DNA from: Acidimicrobiaceae bacterium | Lineage (GTDB): Bacteria; Actinomycetota; Acidimicrobiia; Acidimicrobiales; RAAP-2 | Direction of reading: 5' to 3' | Assembly (NCBI GenBank): GCA_003160635.1 | Contig: PMLV01000077.1 | Coordinates: 67,386-131,385 of the forward strand | DNA length: 64,000 nt | Shown here: positions 43,174-51,610 of the stretch, in pieces | Layout of the letters: each line of letters begins with the position of its first letter | How positions within the stretch are numbered: the stretch's first letter is position 1 | Program-made: the position numbers and the translations under genes | Notes under the pieces: model-generated | Seen by the model: only the letters and a program-made list of their open reading frames with translations | The model's database searches: none | Told to the model about the DNA's origin: nothing

Positions 43174-44464
43174 GCGCCGCATCCGGACCCTCGGCTCCTA
43201 CTCCCGGATGGCGTTGGCTGTCCGGGGGTGGGGGTTCGAGGTGATCCTGACCATGTCCATCCTGGTGCTCTGGCACGTGGGGACCTTCATCGACGGAGAC
43301 GGGATGGGCGTGCTCTTCGTCGGTGCGGCCGGCATTGCGCTCTGGAGGATTCCCGGTCTCGCCACCCGCCTGGCCAAGAAGTTACGCGACCAATCCTGTC
43401 GGCGTTGGTTCTGCGACGTCCTCATCAGCTGCGGGGTGATCAGCCGGCACGGCCAGATCCCCAAGGTCGAAGCGTTCGAGAAGACTCCGGCCGGCGAGCG
43501 GGTCCGCTTGCGCATACCCGCCGGGTTCTCGAGCGAAGAAATCGAAGCAGTCGGCCCGTCTCTGGCCGCCACCATCGGGGCCCGCGAGGTCAGGGTGCTC
43601 CGTGATCCGGGCAACGCCGCCCTGGCCCAGTTCTCCATCATCTGGCGCGACGCGCTTTCGGCACCTGCACCCCCGTGGCCCGTCCCGACGGGGTCGTTGT
43701 GGGAGCCCATCTCACTCGGCATCGACGAAGACGGCAACCCGGTCCGCATCGGCCTGCCGGAGAGGAACCTGTTGCTGGGTGGCGAGCCCGGTGCGGGCAA
43801 GTCCGCTGCCCTCTCCCTTCTGATCGCAGCCGCCGCGCTCGATCCCTCCGTCCACCTCACACTGCTCGACGGCAAGCAGGTCGAGCTCGCCCCGTGGGCC
43901 GGCTCGGCTGAGCACTTCGTCGGCCCCGACATGGAAGGGGCGATCGGGGTCCTCAAAGGACTGTGCACCGAGATGGACCGGCGCTACGCCACCTTGTTGG
44001 CCGCCGGCCTGCGCAAGATCAAGCCGGGGGGTGAGTTCGGACTCCATGTGGTCGCCATCGACGAGTTGGCCTTCTACATGCGCGGTGGCAAGCGGGACGA
44101 GCGCAACGAGCTGACCGAGACGCTGCGGGACCTGATCTCTCGGGGACGGGCCGCCGGCATCATCGTCATCGCCGCCACCCAGAAGCCGAGCAGCGAGATC
44201 ATCCCCACCTTCGTGCGGGACCTCTTCTCCTTCCGCATGGCGTTGCGCTGCACCACGCCCGAGGCTTCCGACACCGTGCTCGGACAGGGCTGGGCCTCCC
44301 AGGGCTACTCGGCCTCCACCTTGGACCCGACCGCCCGAGGAGTCGGATTCCTGCTGGCCGAAGGTGCCGTGCCGGTCAAGATCCGCACGCACTATCTCGA
44401 TGACGCCACCATTGCCGCCCTCACCAACCGGGCCGAGCGAGCCCGGGGTGGTGGCAGCCAATGA
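43166..44464 (+). CDS. FtsK/SpoIIIE-type DNA translocase (TraB/TraSA-like, AICE transfer)
   Basis: 432 residues. Two hydrophobic segments near the N-terminus (VILTMSILVLWHVGTF; GVLFVGAAGIALW) are followed by an FtsK ATPase: LLGGEPGAGKSAALSLLIAA (Walker A), LHVVAIDELAFYM (Walker B), and GIIVIAATQKPSSEIIP. In AICEs of the pSAM2 type a single hexameric translocase moves double-stranded DNA between mycelial cells. GTG start. The stop overlaps the initiator gene by four bases. Confidence 0.9.
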   Translation: MPERRIRTLGSYSRMALAVRGWGFEVILTMSILVLWHVGTFIDGDGMGVLFVGAAGIALWRIPGLATRLAKKLRDQSCRRWFCDVLISCGVISRHGQIPKVEAFEKTPAGERVRLRIPAGFSSEEIEAVGPSLAATIGAREVRVLRDPGNAALAQFSIIWRDALSAPAPPWPVPTGSLWEPISLGIDEDGNPVRIGLPERNLLLGGEPGAGKSAALSLLIAAAALDPSVHLTLLDGKQVELAPWAGSAEHFVGPDMEGAIGVLKGLCTEMDRRYATLLAAGLRKIKPGGEFGLHVVAIDELAFYMRGGKRDERNELTETLRDLISRGRAAGIIVIAATQKPSSEIIPTFVRDLFSFRMALRCTTPEASDTVLGQGWASQGYSASTLDPTARGVGFLLAEGAVPVKIRTHYLDDATIAALTNRAERARGGGSQ

Positions 44465-45762
44465 AGTCGGCCGCCGAGTGGCGCGAGATCCTGATCGAGG
44501 TCAATCAGGCCGGCGGCTGTGCCCATCCCATCCGGCTGCAGGGCAACCGCCTCGAGCGGGTCAACGGCGAGTTGGTCGACACCGGCATCGTCGTCCCCTG
44601 CAAGGACCGTCGGGCCGCCGTCTGCCCGTCATGCTCCCGTCTGTATCAAGCCGACGCCTGGCAACTGGTGGCGGCCGGGATCCGGGGCGGCAAGGGGGTC
44701 AGTCCCGACGTCATCGACCATCCCCAGCTCTTCGTCACCCTCACCGCCCCGTCCTTCGGTCCCGTCCACAGTCGGTCCCGATCGGGGACGGTCGGCCGAC
44801 CGTGCCGGCCACGGCGTGGCGCTCCGTCGTGTCCACACGGAGTGTCCATGGCCTGCAACGAGCGACACCCCGACGGCGACCCTGCCCTCGGTGAACCGCT
44901 CTGCGCCGACTGTTTCGACTACCGGGGCGTCGTGCTGTGGAACGCCCACGTCCCGGCCTTGTGGGAACGGACCTCTTCGGAGCTCTACCGGGCCGTGGCC
45001 AAGGCCGGACACCTGAGCACCAAAGACGTGCGCTCGATGGTCCGGCTCTCCTACATGAAGGTGGTCGAGTTCCAACGCCGCGGATTGGTCCACCTCCACG
45101 TGGTGATCCGGGCCGACGGCCGGGACGGTCCTTCCGAGCAAGCCCCAACCTGGCTCGGCCTCGAGTTGCTCATCGCGGCCGTCAACGACGCCGTGGGCCG
45201 AGCCACCGTGGCCGTGCCCGCAGTCGGCGGCACTCCTCTTTCCCGGGCGTCGTGGGGTGCCGAGCGCGACGTGCGGGTACTGGTCCCGAGCCAGTCCGGC
45301 GACAGCACGGCCATCGCCGCCTACGTGGCCAAGTACGCCACCAAGACGGCCGACGGGACCCCATGGCTGGCCCATCCGATCCGCTCGAGGGCGCAACTGG
45401 AACGACTCGTGCTCCGGCCGCACATTGTCCGCCTGGTGCGTGAAGCCTGGACGCTCGGTCAGCACAAGGAACTGCACTCGCTTCGCCTCCAGGCCCATGC
45501 CCACACGTTGGGCTACACCGGCCAGTTCTCGTCGAAGAGCTTGCGTTTCTCCACCACCTTCGGGGCGCTCCGCCAGGCCCGCGTACTCCACGTCAAAGGC
45601 GTCCGGGACGACGCTCTCGACTTCGACGGAGAGTGGCGCTACGCCGGTCGGGGCTACGTCCATCCCGAGTCGAATCAGGTGGCCGCAACGCTCCTCGAGG
45701 CCACCGCAGGGGGCCTGCAGGAGTTCCACACGACTTCCACAAACAGTTCCACAACGCCATGA
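44461..45762 (+). CDS. RepSA-type rolling-circle replication initiator
   Basis: 433 residues. Cysteine pairs (CKDRRAAVCPSCSRLYQADAW; CNERHP ... CADCFDYR) match RepSA proteins of pSAM2-like elements. Rolling-circle motifs: RRGLVHLHVVIR (H-x-H, near residue 208) and AAYVAKYATK (Tyr with downstream Lys/Tyr, near residue 285), the nicking site. It replicates the excised element. Last codons lie in a cluster of TTCCACA repeats. Confidence 0.85.
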   Translation: MKSAAEWREILIEVNQAGGCAHPIRLQGNRLERVNGELVDTGIVVPCKDRRAAVCPSCSRLYQADAWQLVAAGIRGGKGVSPDVIDHPQLFVTLTAPSFGPVHSRSRSGTVGRPCRPRRGAPSCPHGVSMACNERHPDGDPALGEPLCADCFDYRGVVLWNAHVPALWERTSSELYRAVAKAGHLSTKDVRSMVRLSYMKVVEFQRRGLVHLHVVIRADGRDGPSEQAPTWLGLELLIAAVNDAVGRATVAVPAVGGTPLSRASWGAERDVRVLVPSQSGDSTAIAAYVAKYATKTADGTPWLAHPIRSRAQLERLVLRPHIVRLVREAWTLGQHKELHSLRLQAHAHTLGYTGQFSSKSLRFSTTFGALRQARVLHVKGVRDDALDFDGEWRYAGRGYVHPESNQVAATLLEATAGGLQEFHTTSTNSSTTP

Positions 45763-45812
45763 CCTGGAAGAACGTCCAAAAGTTTTTTCTCGTGTGGAAC
45801 GTTTTGTGGAAC
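45723..45812. repeat. TTCCACA inverted-repeat cluster (candidate origin or operator)
   Basis: Three forward TTCCACA copies (45724, 45735, 45747) straddle the repSA stop and two reverse TGTGGAAC copies follow (45793-45800, 45805-45812), separated by a short A/T-rich stretch with TTTTTT. This could be the double-strand origin nicked by RepSA, or an operator; neither is proved. Confidence 0.45.
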
Positions 45813-45857
45813 GGTTTGAGGAGAGGTTTGTCGTACCTCATTTGTCGCAATGGGTGC

Positions 45858-46592
45858 ATGACATCAACCCGCAGTCCTCTCACCCTCCTGGGCGACCACG
45901 TGGTGCACCTCATGCGAACCGGAGCCGGAGACCGGGCCATGACCCGATTCTCCGAGGCCGGGCTTGGCGTAGATTCCGCCCGGCACCTCACCGTCTGGTT
46001 GCGCCAAGGGGAGCGTGTTGCCCGGCGGCCCGGCCGGATTCGCATCGTCGAGTTTCTGGCCATCCTGGCGCCCGACGACGAGGTCGCCGCCCTGTGTCTC
46101 GTGGTTCTGCTGCGCCCCGAACTGACGTGGATGACCCGAATCGCCACCCGTGATCTCGTAGGACCCGAGGAGGCGGAGGCCGATGCGGTGGCCGTAGCCT
46201 GGGAGGTGGTCACCAAGGGGCACAGCGACTCCGGACCGATCCGCCACCCCGCCTTGGTGAATGCGATCTGGACTCAGGTCCGCCGCTCGTCGGGGTTGCG
46301 GCGACAGGGTCATCTCGACACCGTCCCCCTGACCGAGGACCTCGACCAGCCGGCTCCGCTGGACGATCATCTGGAGCGTTGGCCTGGGCTGCTCGCTGCC
46401 GCCGTTGCAAGGGGGGTATTGACGCCCCGCCAGGTCGTGGTCATCGCCCAGACCCGCATGGAGGGGCGCCCGCTGATCGAGGTCGCCACCACCCTTGGCC
46501 GGACCTACGACTCGCTGCGCATGGAGCGGGCTCGGGCTGAAGCCGCCCTGCGCCAGTTCGCCCTCCCCTACGTCGAATCGGAGGAGGAGTGA
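45858..46592 (+). CDS. Sigma-70 region-4-like DNA-binding protein of the element
   Basis: From ATG 45858, 244 residues; the track start at 45633 lies inside repSA. The last ~60 residues (LTPRQVVVIAQTRMEGRPLI ... TTLGRTYDSLRMERARAEAAL) read like sigma region 4 (helix-turn-helix following a TPRQ motif). The first half is helical and unrecognised, and region 2 is not evident, so it is probably a regulator rather than a full sigma factor. Confidence 0.65.
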   Translation: MTSTRSPLTLLGDHVVHLMRTGAGDRAMTRFSEAGLGVDSARHLTVWLRQGERVARRPGRIRIVEFLAILAPDDEVAALCLVVLLRPELTWMTRIATRDLVGPEEAEADAVAVAWEVVTKGHSDSGPIRHPALVNAIWTQVRRSSGLRRQGHLDTVPLTEDLDQPAPLDDHLERWPGLLAAAVARGVLTPRQVVVIAQTRMEGRPLIEVATTLGRTYDSLRMERARAEAALRQFALPYVESEEE

Positions 46593-46603
46593 GCGCCCCG
46601 ACC

Positions 46604-48775
46604 TCAGCCGGGTGGAGTGGACTCCTTCGCTGCCCCCGGCTCTTCGGGCTCTTCAGGACCGGCCTCGTCGCCGATGGCACGGCCCGGATGCACCAACCCC
46701 TCGTTGCGGGAGGCGACGGCCAGGCTGCGCACTCGCTGGAGATCGGGATCCCGCGGCGCCCCTCGAAGTCCGGCCGTCGCCGCCTCTTCGGCTTCTTTGT
46801 AGCGGCCGAGCGCCATGAGGTCATTGGCGAGGCGCAGAGCACAGGTGATCACGGCGTTGGCCATGTGGGTGTGGAGGTCCTCGGAGAAGACCCACTCGTA
46901 CTGGCCCTGAACCACCCCTTGGAAGGGGGCTCCCCGGACCAGGGCCAGCGCCTGCTTGCGCAGCTCGATGGATCGTGGGCCGTCCGCGGTGTCGGCCTCG
47001 TCGCACAGACGAGTGAAGACGAACCAGTCGCAGTCGATCCCGCTGATGCGGTAGCCGGCCGCGCCCGTGGCATCGGGCAGGTGCTCGGCCCCGATGCACT
47101 GGCGCAGTCCCGAGAGGTAGGAGTGGAAGGTCTTGCGGGTCACTTCGGACCGGGAGCTCTCGGTTGGTCGCAGCGCCAGCTGGATCTCATCGGCGTTGTG
47201 CGAGTGCGCACTGTGCAAGACCAGCCAGCTGAGCAGTTCTTCGATGACGCGCCTGTCGGGAGTCTGGCGGTAGGAGTCGAAGGTGACCGGGCCGAGGACG
47301 CCGAGCATGGGGGCGGATGGAGCCGGCGCAGAGGGTATCGGCGGAACGGTTGCCGACGAAACCTGCTCCTCGGCCTGGAGGGTGAGGACGGCGGCGTCTC
47401 CCGGAGCTGGAGTGACATTCATCGGCACCACGACTGGACCGGAATTGGAGACGAGGCGTCGCCGGGCGAACAGACGCTGAGCGACGACGGCGCCAGCGCC
47501 GAGGATCACCAGCAAGAGGATGGCGAGCCAGATTGGGAAGCCCTTGCCCGGAGAGGTCGTCAACGGATTGCCGGCCGCAGAAGAACTCGATGGGGTGGCC
47601 GTCGGGGGCAGGGCAGCACCGATCCACGGCGGCTTTGTTTGGTGCGCCACGGCCGGGAGAGCGGGGAATGCGATCACCACCGAGGTCGGCGCCGTGAGGT
47701 TGATCGTCGTGTTTCCGTCCTCGGCGGTGTACAGAGTGAACTCGGTCCCCGTGAAGGAGCCCGGGCCGATGGTGAGGGTACCGGTGGTCAGCGACGCGGG
47801 CACCACGAACGAATAGAGGGCATCGAAGAGACCGTCGTCGTCGGCCTGACCGGTCGTGTAGCCCGATTCGTTCAGTGTCGGCGTGACGGCCGCCCCACCG
47901 GCCGGGGTGAAGGTGAGCAGATTCCCCGGCAGCGGAGACTGCGAACCGAGATAGTGGCCAGTGACGGTGGCATCGTTGACGTCAACCGGGTACTTCCCGG
48001 TGATGATGAGGTTCAGCATCGCTTGGTTCGGGAAGATCACGGGCCCGCCACCGCCCGGAGCGGAGAAATACGTCAACGTTGCGCTCTGCACGTCGACCTG
48101 GGCGGTGCTCGAGAATCCGTCGGACGGATTGGTCATGGTCAGCGTGGTGGACGCCGGGGCCGAACTGCTCAAGGTGGGTCGACTGGCATCCCGGAAGAGA
48201 ACCGCCGGGGCAATCGAGTCCCTCCGCAACGTCCACAGGTTGAAACTCTGGGACCACGAGCCCTGGTGGACAACCAGATCCACCGTGTGGAGCCGGTTCG
48301 GTACGGAGACAGCGAACTGCGCCGACCCGGAGGCCCACGTCGATGTGAGTGCCTGGTTTGCGATCTCGGCACCGATCGTCGTGAGAGGGAGGGAATAGGA
48401 GCCTTGCGACCACTGCACCGCTACCGTCACGGCTGGATCGTTTCCGTCGGGCGCCACGGCCGACGCATCCTCGGCGAGCTGCAGATTGAAAGCAACGAAC
48501 CGGTGGCCGGGAGTGGCCTCAACGGTTCGGCCGTCGATGGTCGCCCGGTCGGGCCACGCCACTCCGGTCACGGTGGCCGCAAAGTCCTGGCCTCGGAGGC
48601 GTCCATCCGTCGGAGTGGTGAAGGTCGTGCCGGGAGTGGGAGCGGCGATGGCCGACTCCACGGAGAAGCCCGATCGGAGTGCGGCCCCAGCAGGGTCGGC
48701 CAGGACCGGGGCGAGCAGAAACACCACGGCAGCCAGGCCGAGGAACGCCGATGACCACTTCACGGAGACCGACAA
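46604..48775 (-). CDS. Membrane-anchored SARP-like (wHTH-BTAD) regulator with extracytoplasmic domain
   Basis: About 724 residues from TTG 48775 (GAGAGGGG seven bases upstream; GTG 48796 or 48763 also possible). A signal-like hydrophobic start (AFLGLAAVVFLLAPVLADPA) leads to ~400 residues of Ser/Thr-rich beta structure, a membrane span (FPIWLAILLLVILGAGAVVA), then a cytoplasmic part containing VLGPVTFDSY and HNADEIQLALRPTE ... GLRQCIGAE, a winged-helix and bacterial transcriptional activator domain, ending in TPR-like repeats (GRYKEAEEAATAGL). It is antisense to the surrounding genes. Ligand unknown. Confidence 0.75.
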   Translation of the reverse strand: MSVSVKWSSAFLGLAAVVFLLAPVLADPAGAALRSGFSVESAIAAPTPGTTFTTPTDGRLRGQDFAATVTGVAWPDRATIDGRTVEATPGHRFVAFNLQLAEDASAVAPDGNDPAVTVAVQWSQGSYSLPLTTIGAEIANQALTSTWASGSAQFAVSVPNRLHTVDLVVHQGSWSQSFNLWTLRRDSIAPAVLFRDASRPTLSSSAPASTTLTMTNPSDGFSSTAQVDVQSATLTYFSAPGGGGPVIFPNQAMLNLIITGKYPVDVNDATVTGHYLGSQSPLPGNLLTFTPAGGAAVTPTLNESGYTTGQADDDGLFDALYSFVVPASLTTGTLTIGPGSFTGTEFTLYTAEDGNTTINLTAPTSVVIAFPALPAVAHQTKPPWIGAALPPTATPSSSSAAGNPLTTSPGKGFPIWLAILLLVILGAGAVVAQRLFARRRLVSNSGPVVVPMNVTPAPGDAAVLTLQAEEQVSSATVPPIPSAPAPSAPMLGVLGPVTFDSYRQTPDRRVIEELLSWLVLHSAHSHNADEIQLALRPTESSRSEVTRKTFHSYLSGLRQCIGAEHLPDATGAAGYRISGIDCDWFVFTRLCDEADTADGPRSIELRKQALALVRGAPFQGVVQGQYEWVFSEDLHTHMANAVITCALRLANDLMALGRYKEAEEAATAGLRGAPRDPDLQRVRSLAVASRNEGLVHPGRAIGDEAGPEEPEEPGAAKESTPPG

Positions 48776-48816
48776 AGAACAACCCCTCTCGCCCACTGTC
48801 TACCGCAGCCCAAGGC

Positions 48817-49035
48817 ATGGGCCGCACGCGCACCGAATTGATCGACATCGGGGCCCTGGCGGCCTGGTTGGGCGTCGAGGTCGTCTTCGTTCGCCGCCTG
48901 GTGGCCGAGCGCCGGATCCCCTTCCTCAAGATCGGCAAGTTCGTCCGCTTCGACCCGGCCGAAGTGGCGAGATGGATCGACGACCAGCGTGTGGGCGTCT
49001 ACAAGGAACGGTCGGCTCACCGTGGCCACTTGTAA
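48817..49035 (+). CDS. xis: Excisionase-like MerR/HTH protein (Xis)
   Basis: 72 residues from ATG 48817; the track start at 48679 reads into the divergent gene's 5' end. The helix-turn-helix is TELIDIGALAAWLGVEVVFVRRLV followed by RIPFLKIGKFVRFDPAEVARWI, the standard excisionase-family pattern. It directs integrase towards excision. It lies 155 bp upstream of the integrase gene. Confidence 0.8.
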   Translation: MGRTRTELIDIGALAAWLGVEVVFVRRLVAERRIPFLKIGKFVRFDPAEVARWIDDQRVGVYKERSAHRGHL

Positions 49036-49190
49036 ACTGAGGGGGTTCGCCCGACCGGTGTGTTCGTATCGTTCGGAGCAGCCCCCGCAGATCCCGCCTC
49101 ACGTGGCTGTCGCACCGAGGGGTCTCGCGTGTAGGTGCCTCCTACAAGCGTCGGCGTCGGCGTGCGCCGCGATCCACAAGGGCACGTACC

Positions 49191-50315
49191 GTGACAAAGC
49201 GTAATTTTGGTGCCGTCCGTCAATTGCCGTCGGGACGCTGGCAGGCGAAATACCGGCACCCCCGGAGCAATCAATTCATCGTGGCGCCAAGCACCTTCTC
49301 CACGAAGAGGGATGCCGACCGGTGGCTGGCGAATACCCAGGTGGATATCGACCGGGGCAACTGGATCGATCCGGCCTGGGGATCCGTCAGCCTGGATGAG
49401 TACGCCCACTCATGGTTGTCGCAACGACTACTGGCCCCAAGGACCGTCGAGCTGTACCGGGGGCTGCTCAAGCATCACATCGTTCCGGTTCTCGGAAAGA
49501 TCGACCTGAACGACCTGTCTCCCCGGGATGTCCGGGCCTGGCACTCCAAGCTGTCCAAGGCGACCGAACCGGGTCCCGTCACGGTGGCCAAGGCCTACCG
49601 ATTGCTCCGCACCGTGTGCGAGACGGCGGTAAGCGACGAGATGATCGGCCGCAATCCGTGCAAACTGAAGGGTGCGTCGGTCGAGCACTCTCCCGAACGA
49701 CCGGTGGCCACGGTGGCTCAGGTGGGTGAGATCTTCGAGGCGATCGAAGACCGCTATGGGGCGATGGTGCTACTGGCGGCCTGGTGCAGCTTGCGCCTGG
49801 GTGAGGCGTTGGCGCTGACGAGAGGGGACATCGACCTCGAACGGGGGACGGTGCGCGTCGACAAATCCGCCGCCGAATTGCAACACGGGGAAAGGATCAT
49901 CGGTCCGCCCAAGACCAGAGCCGGCGTGCGCACGGTGGCGATCCCACCGCACGTGGTCCCGCTGATCGAGGAGCACCTCACCGCGTTCACTGGACCCAAT
50001 GACGCGGATCTCGTGTTCGTCGGGACCCTCGGACAGCCCGTTCGACGCGCGTCGTTCTACACCGCATGGTTACGGGCGACGGCGACGCGCGGTCCGAGCG
50101 GTTTGAGATATCACGATTTGCGACATACCGGAGCAACCCTTGCCGCCGCCACAGGGGCAAGTACGAAAGAGCTCATGGCACGGCTGGGGCACGCCTCGGC
50201 TGACGCTGCGTTGCGGTACCAGCACGCCACGGCGGATCGTGATCAGGCCATCGCCAGAGCGCTCAGCGGGCTCGTCGCTCCCATAGATAACGGAGAAAGC
50301 GTGAGGGATTCGTGA
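49191..50315 (+). CDS. int: Tyrosine site-specific integrase
   Basis: 374 residues. N-terminal arm-binding and SAM-like domains (FGAVRQLPSGRWQAKYRHP; SVSLDEYAHSWLSQRLLAPR) precede a catalytic domain with AAWCSLRLGEALAL (Arg I), LRYHDLRHTGATLA (H-x-x-R), LMARLGHAS (His) and ALRYQHA (nucleophile Tyr). Length is standard. It is the only visible integrase and the candidate enzyme for recombination at the tRNA-Gly att sites, though it lies 4.5 kb from that tRNA. Confidence 0.92.
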   Translation: MTKRNFGAVRQLPSGRWQAKYRHPRSNQFIVAPSTFSTKRDADRWLANTQVDIDRGNWIDPAWGSVSLDEYAHSWLSQRLLAPRTVELYRGLLKHHIVPVLGKIDLNDLSPRDVRAWHSKLSKATEPGPVTVAKAYRLLRTVCETAVSDEMIGRNPCKLKGASVEHSPERPVATVAQVGEIFEAIEDRYGAMVLLAAWCSLRLGEALALTRGDIDLERGTVRVDKSAAELQHGERIIGPPKTRAGVRTVAIPPHVVPLIEEHLTAFTGPNDADLVFVGTLGQPVRRASFYTAWLRATATRGPSGLRYHDLRHTGATLAAATGASTKELMARLGHASADAALRYQHATADRDQAIARALSGLVAPIDNGESVRDS

Positions 50316-50571
50316 CCACTCTCCGGAGCTACCCGCCCGGGACCCCAAATTTGGCTGCAACTCCCTCGGATGAAGTAGCTCCCGTCACGGTTGAACTGCC
50401 AGGTGGGTCAAGGGACGGCCATAGGCCGAGCGAGGACACGAAGCGAAGCGGAGTCCCGCAGCGGCCCTTGACGAACCGGACGAGAGTTTAGGAGATGATG
50501 GAATAGGCCGGACCCTTGGGCCGGCCTACATGCGCAGTTCCCCTACCTCGCGGGAGGCACAATTGACTCGA
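50316..50571. other. Intergenic region between integrase and XRE gene
   Basis: No gene. Contains a strong hairpin (50504-50528). I looked for a further tRNA fragment here, where an AICE attP would often lie, and found none. Confidence 0.5.
50504..50528. terminator. Bidirectional terminator-like hairpin
   Basis: An 8-bp perfect stem TAGGCCGG/CCGGCCTA with an inner CCC/GGG extension lies between the convergent integrase and XRE genes. No long T-run. Confidence 0.55.
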
Positions 50572-51030
50572 TCATTCGGGAGCCTCTTTGTCCCATAGAA
50601 GTCCCGTCATTCGGGCAACTCGTTCTGCTAGATCCATATATAACTCGCCGGTTACAAATCCGTTGTTCAATCCCGCGATCATGCCCTCGACCGCCTGGCT
50701 GCGAAGGTGAGTGACCGATTGGATCTCGTTCGAGCCAGAGGTGCGACCTCCGATGGGGATTAATTCGGCCCCCACGTCATCGCTATCCTTATCATTGGTC
50801 CTCAGATAGCGGAGAATGGCTTCGTCCCTGATCTGGAGGACCCTGATCAGTCTTCGGGCCGCCTTTTTCTGGGGGAGATCTCCATGGCACTCCCAGCGCC
50901 TGACAGTGCTCACGCCGACCCCGACGGCCTTAGCAAGTTGCGTCTGGGTCATATCCGCAGCTCGTCGAAGGCCGCGGATTAGTTCCCCGAAGTCCTGGCG
51001 AGTTAGAGCTGAGGCTGCGGCTGTTGACAT
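50572..51030 (-). CDS. XRE-family transcriptional regulator
   Basis: 152 residues. HTH: ELIRGLRRAADMTQTQLAKAVGVGVSTVRRWECHGDLPQ. A helical ~90-residue C-terminal region follows with no known domain. It is divergent from the small ORF/protease unit, with a 360-bp intervening leader region, and may repress that unit. Confidence 0.8.
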   Translation of the reverse strand: MSTAAASALTRQDFGELIRGLRRAADMTQTQLAKAVGVGVSTVRRWECHGDLPQKKAARRLIRVLQIRDEAILRYLRTNDKDSDDVGAELIPIGGRTSGSNEIQSVTHLRSQAVEGMIAGLNNGFVTGELYMDLAERVARMTGLLWDKEAPE

Positions 51031-51152
51031 GAGGAACTCCTCGGCAGCTCGGAATTTACCCTAGAATGAACAAATCGCCCAAGGTAAGCGCCCATAATGC
51101 TCAAATGTGCCTTATTTCAACCCATGAGACCCATATGGTGTACCTGTCATTC

Positions 51153-51181
51153 TTGAATTTTGAGCGGTTATAGCCTAGAGT
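51153..51181 (+). promoter_or_regulatory. Sigma70-like promoter for the small ORF/protease unit
   Basis: TTGAAT (51153-51158), 17-bp spacer, TAGAGT (51176-51181). Transcription would start near 51188, giving a leader of about 205 bases. Confidence 0.5.
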
Positions 51182-51233
51182 TACATCACTGTGGTTTGTC
51201 CTTCCCCCCATACTCTGGGCATGCGGGCGAGAT

Positions 51234-51371
51234 TGTCGCCGGGGAGATTCGTCCCCGAAGGGCGACAGCTTGGGAGCTTGATTGAGATTTACAGTTGCAT
51301 GCCCCGGTCGAACCGTGGGAAGGTCACGCCTTCCGGCGGGCGCCCATGAGAGCGGTCGGATGCTCTCATGG
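51234..51371 (+). ncRNA. Candidate structured leader RNA (three hairpins)
   Basis: Three stems in order: TGTCGCC/GGCGACA enclosing GGGGA/TCCCC (51234-51267); GGAAGG/CCTTCC (51318-51334); and a perfect 10-bp CCATGAGAGC/GCTCTCATGG with an 8-base loop (51344-51371), ending 22 bases before ATG 51394. No T-run follows. It matches no RNA family I recognise. Confidence 0.4.
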
Positions 51372-51393
51372 CCACGAAGATGAAGAGTACGAA

Positions 51394-51570
51394 ATGACTT
51401 ATGACGAGCAAACAGTGAATGATGAAGAGCCGCTGGGCATGAGTCGGTTGGGGACCCTTGTTGATGTGGTAGGCCGTGAAGAGGCCGCCAACGTACTTAA
51501 GCGGATCGAGCAATTCGAACTGGATCGAGCCCGGGCCGTGAGGACCCTGGGTCGATCGAGTTACCGCTAG
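51394..51570 (+). CDS. Small acidic protein before the protease gene
   Basis: 58 residues from ATG 51394 (MTYDEQTVNDEEPLGMSRLG ... VLKRIEQFELDRARAV). An acidic N-terminus leads to an amphipathic helix. The ORF track's longer version from 51295 would run through the leader hairpins. It lies 40 bases upstream of the protease gene, likely co-transcribed; it may be a substrate, inhibitor or regulator. Confidence 0.5.
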   Translation: MTYDEQTVNDEEPLGMSRLGTLVDVVGREEAANVLKRIEQFELDRARAVRTLGRSSYR

Positions 51571-51610
51571 TCACAAGCGATCGCTAGCCCTCGTTGCCGA
51601 CGATCAGTCG

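Larger units (their letters stand above)
51031..51393. other. Divergent promoter and structured leader region
   Basis: No gene on either strand that I trust. It includes a sigma70-like promoter (51153-51181) and three hairpins before the small ORF; see separate entries. Confidence 0.55.

Noticed and set aside
46589-48754. 721-residue plus-strand ORF
   Set aside because: Antisense to the SARP-like gene; Gly/Arg-rich shadow without domains, while the minus strand has a signal peptide, a membrane span and a BTAD region.
50316-50571. Expected attP or tRNA remnant directly downstream of the integrase
   Set aside because: No sequence resembling the tRNA-Gly half or a TTGCACG array here; the matching sites are at 54.75-54.89 kb.
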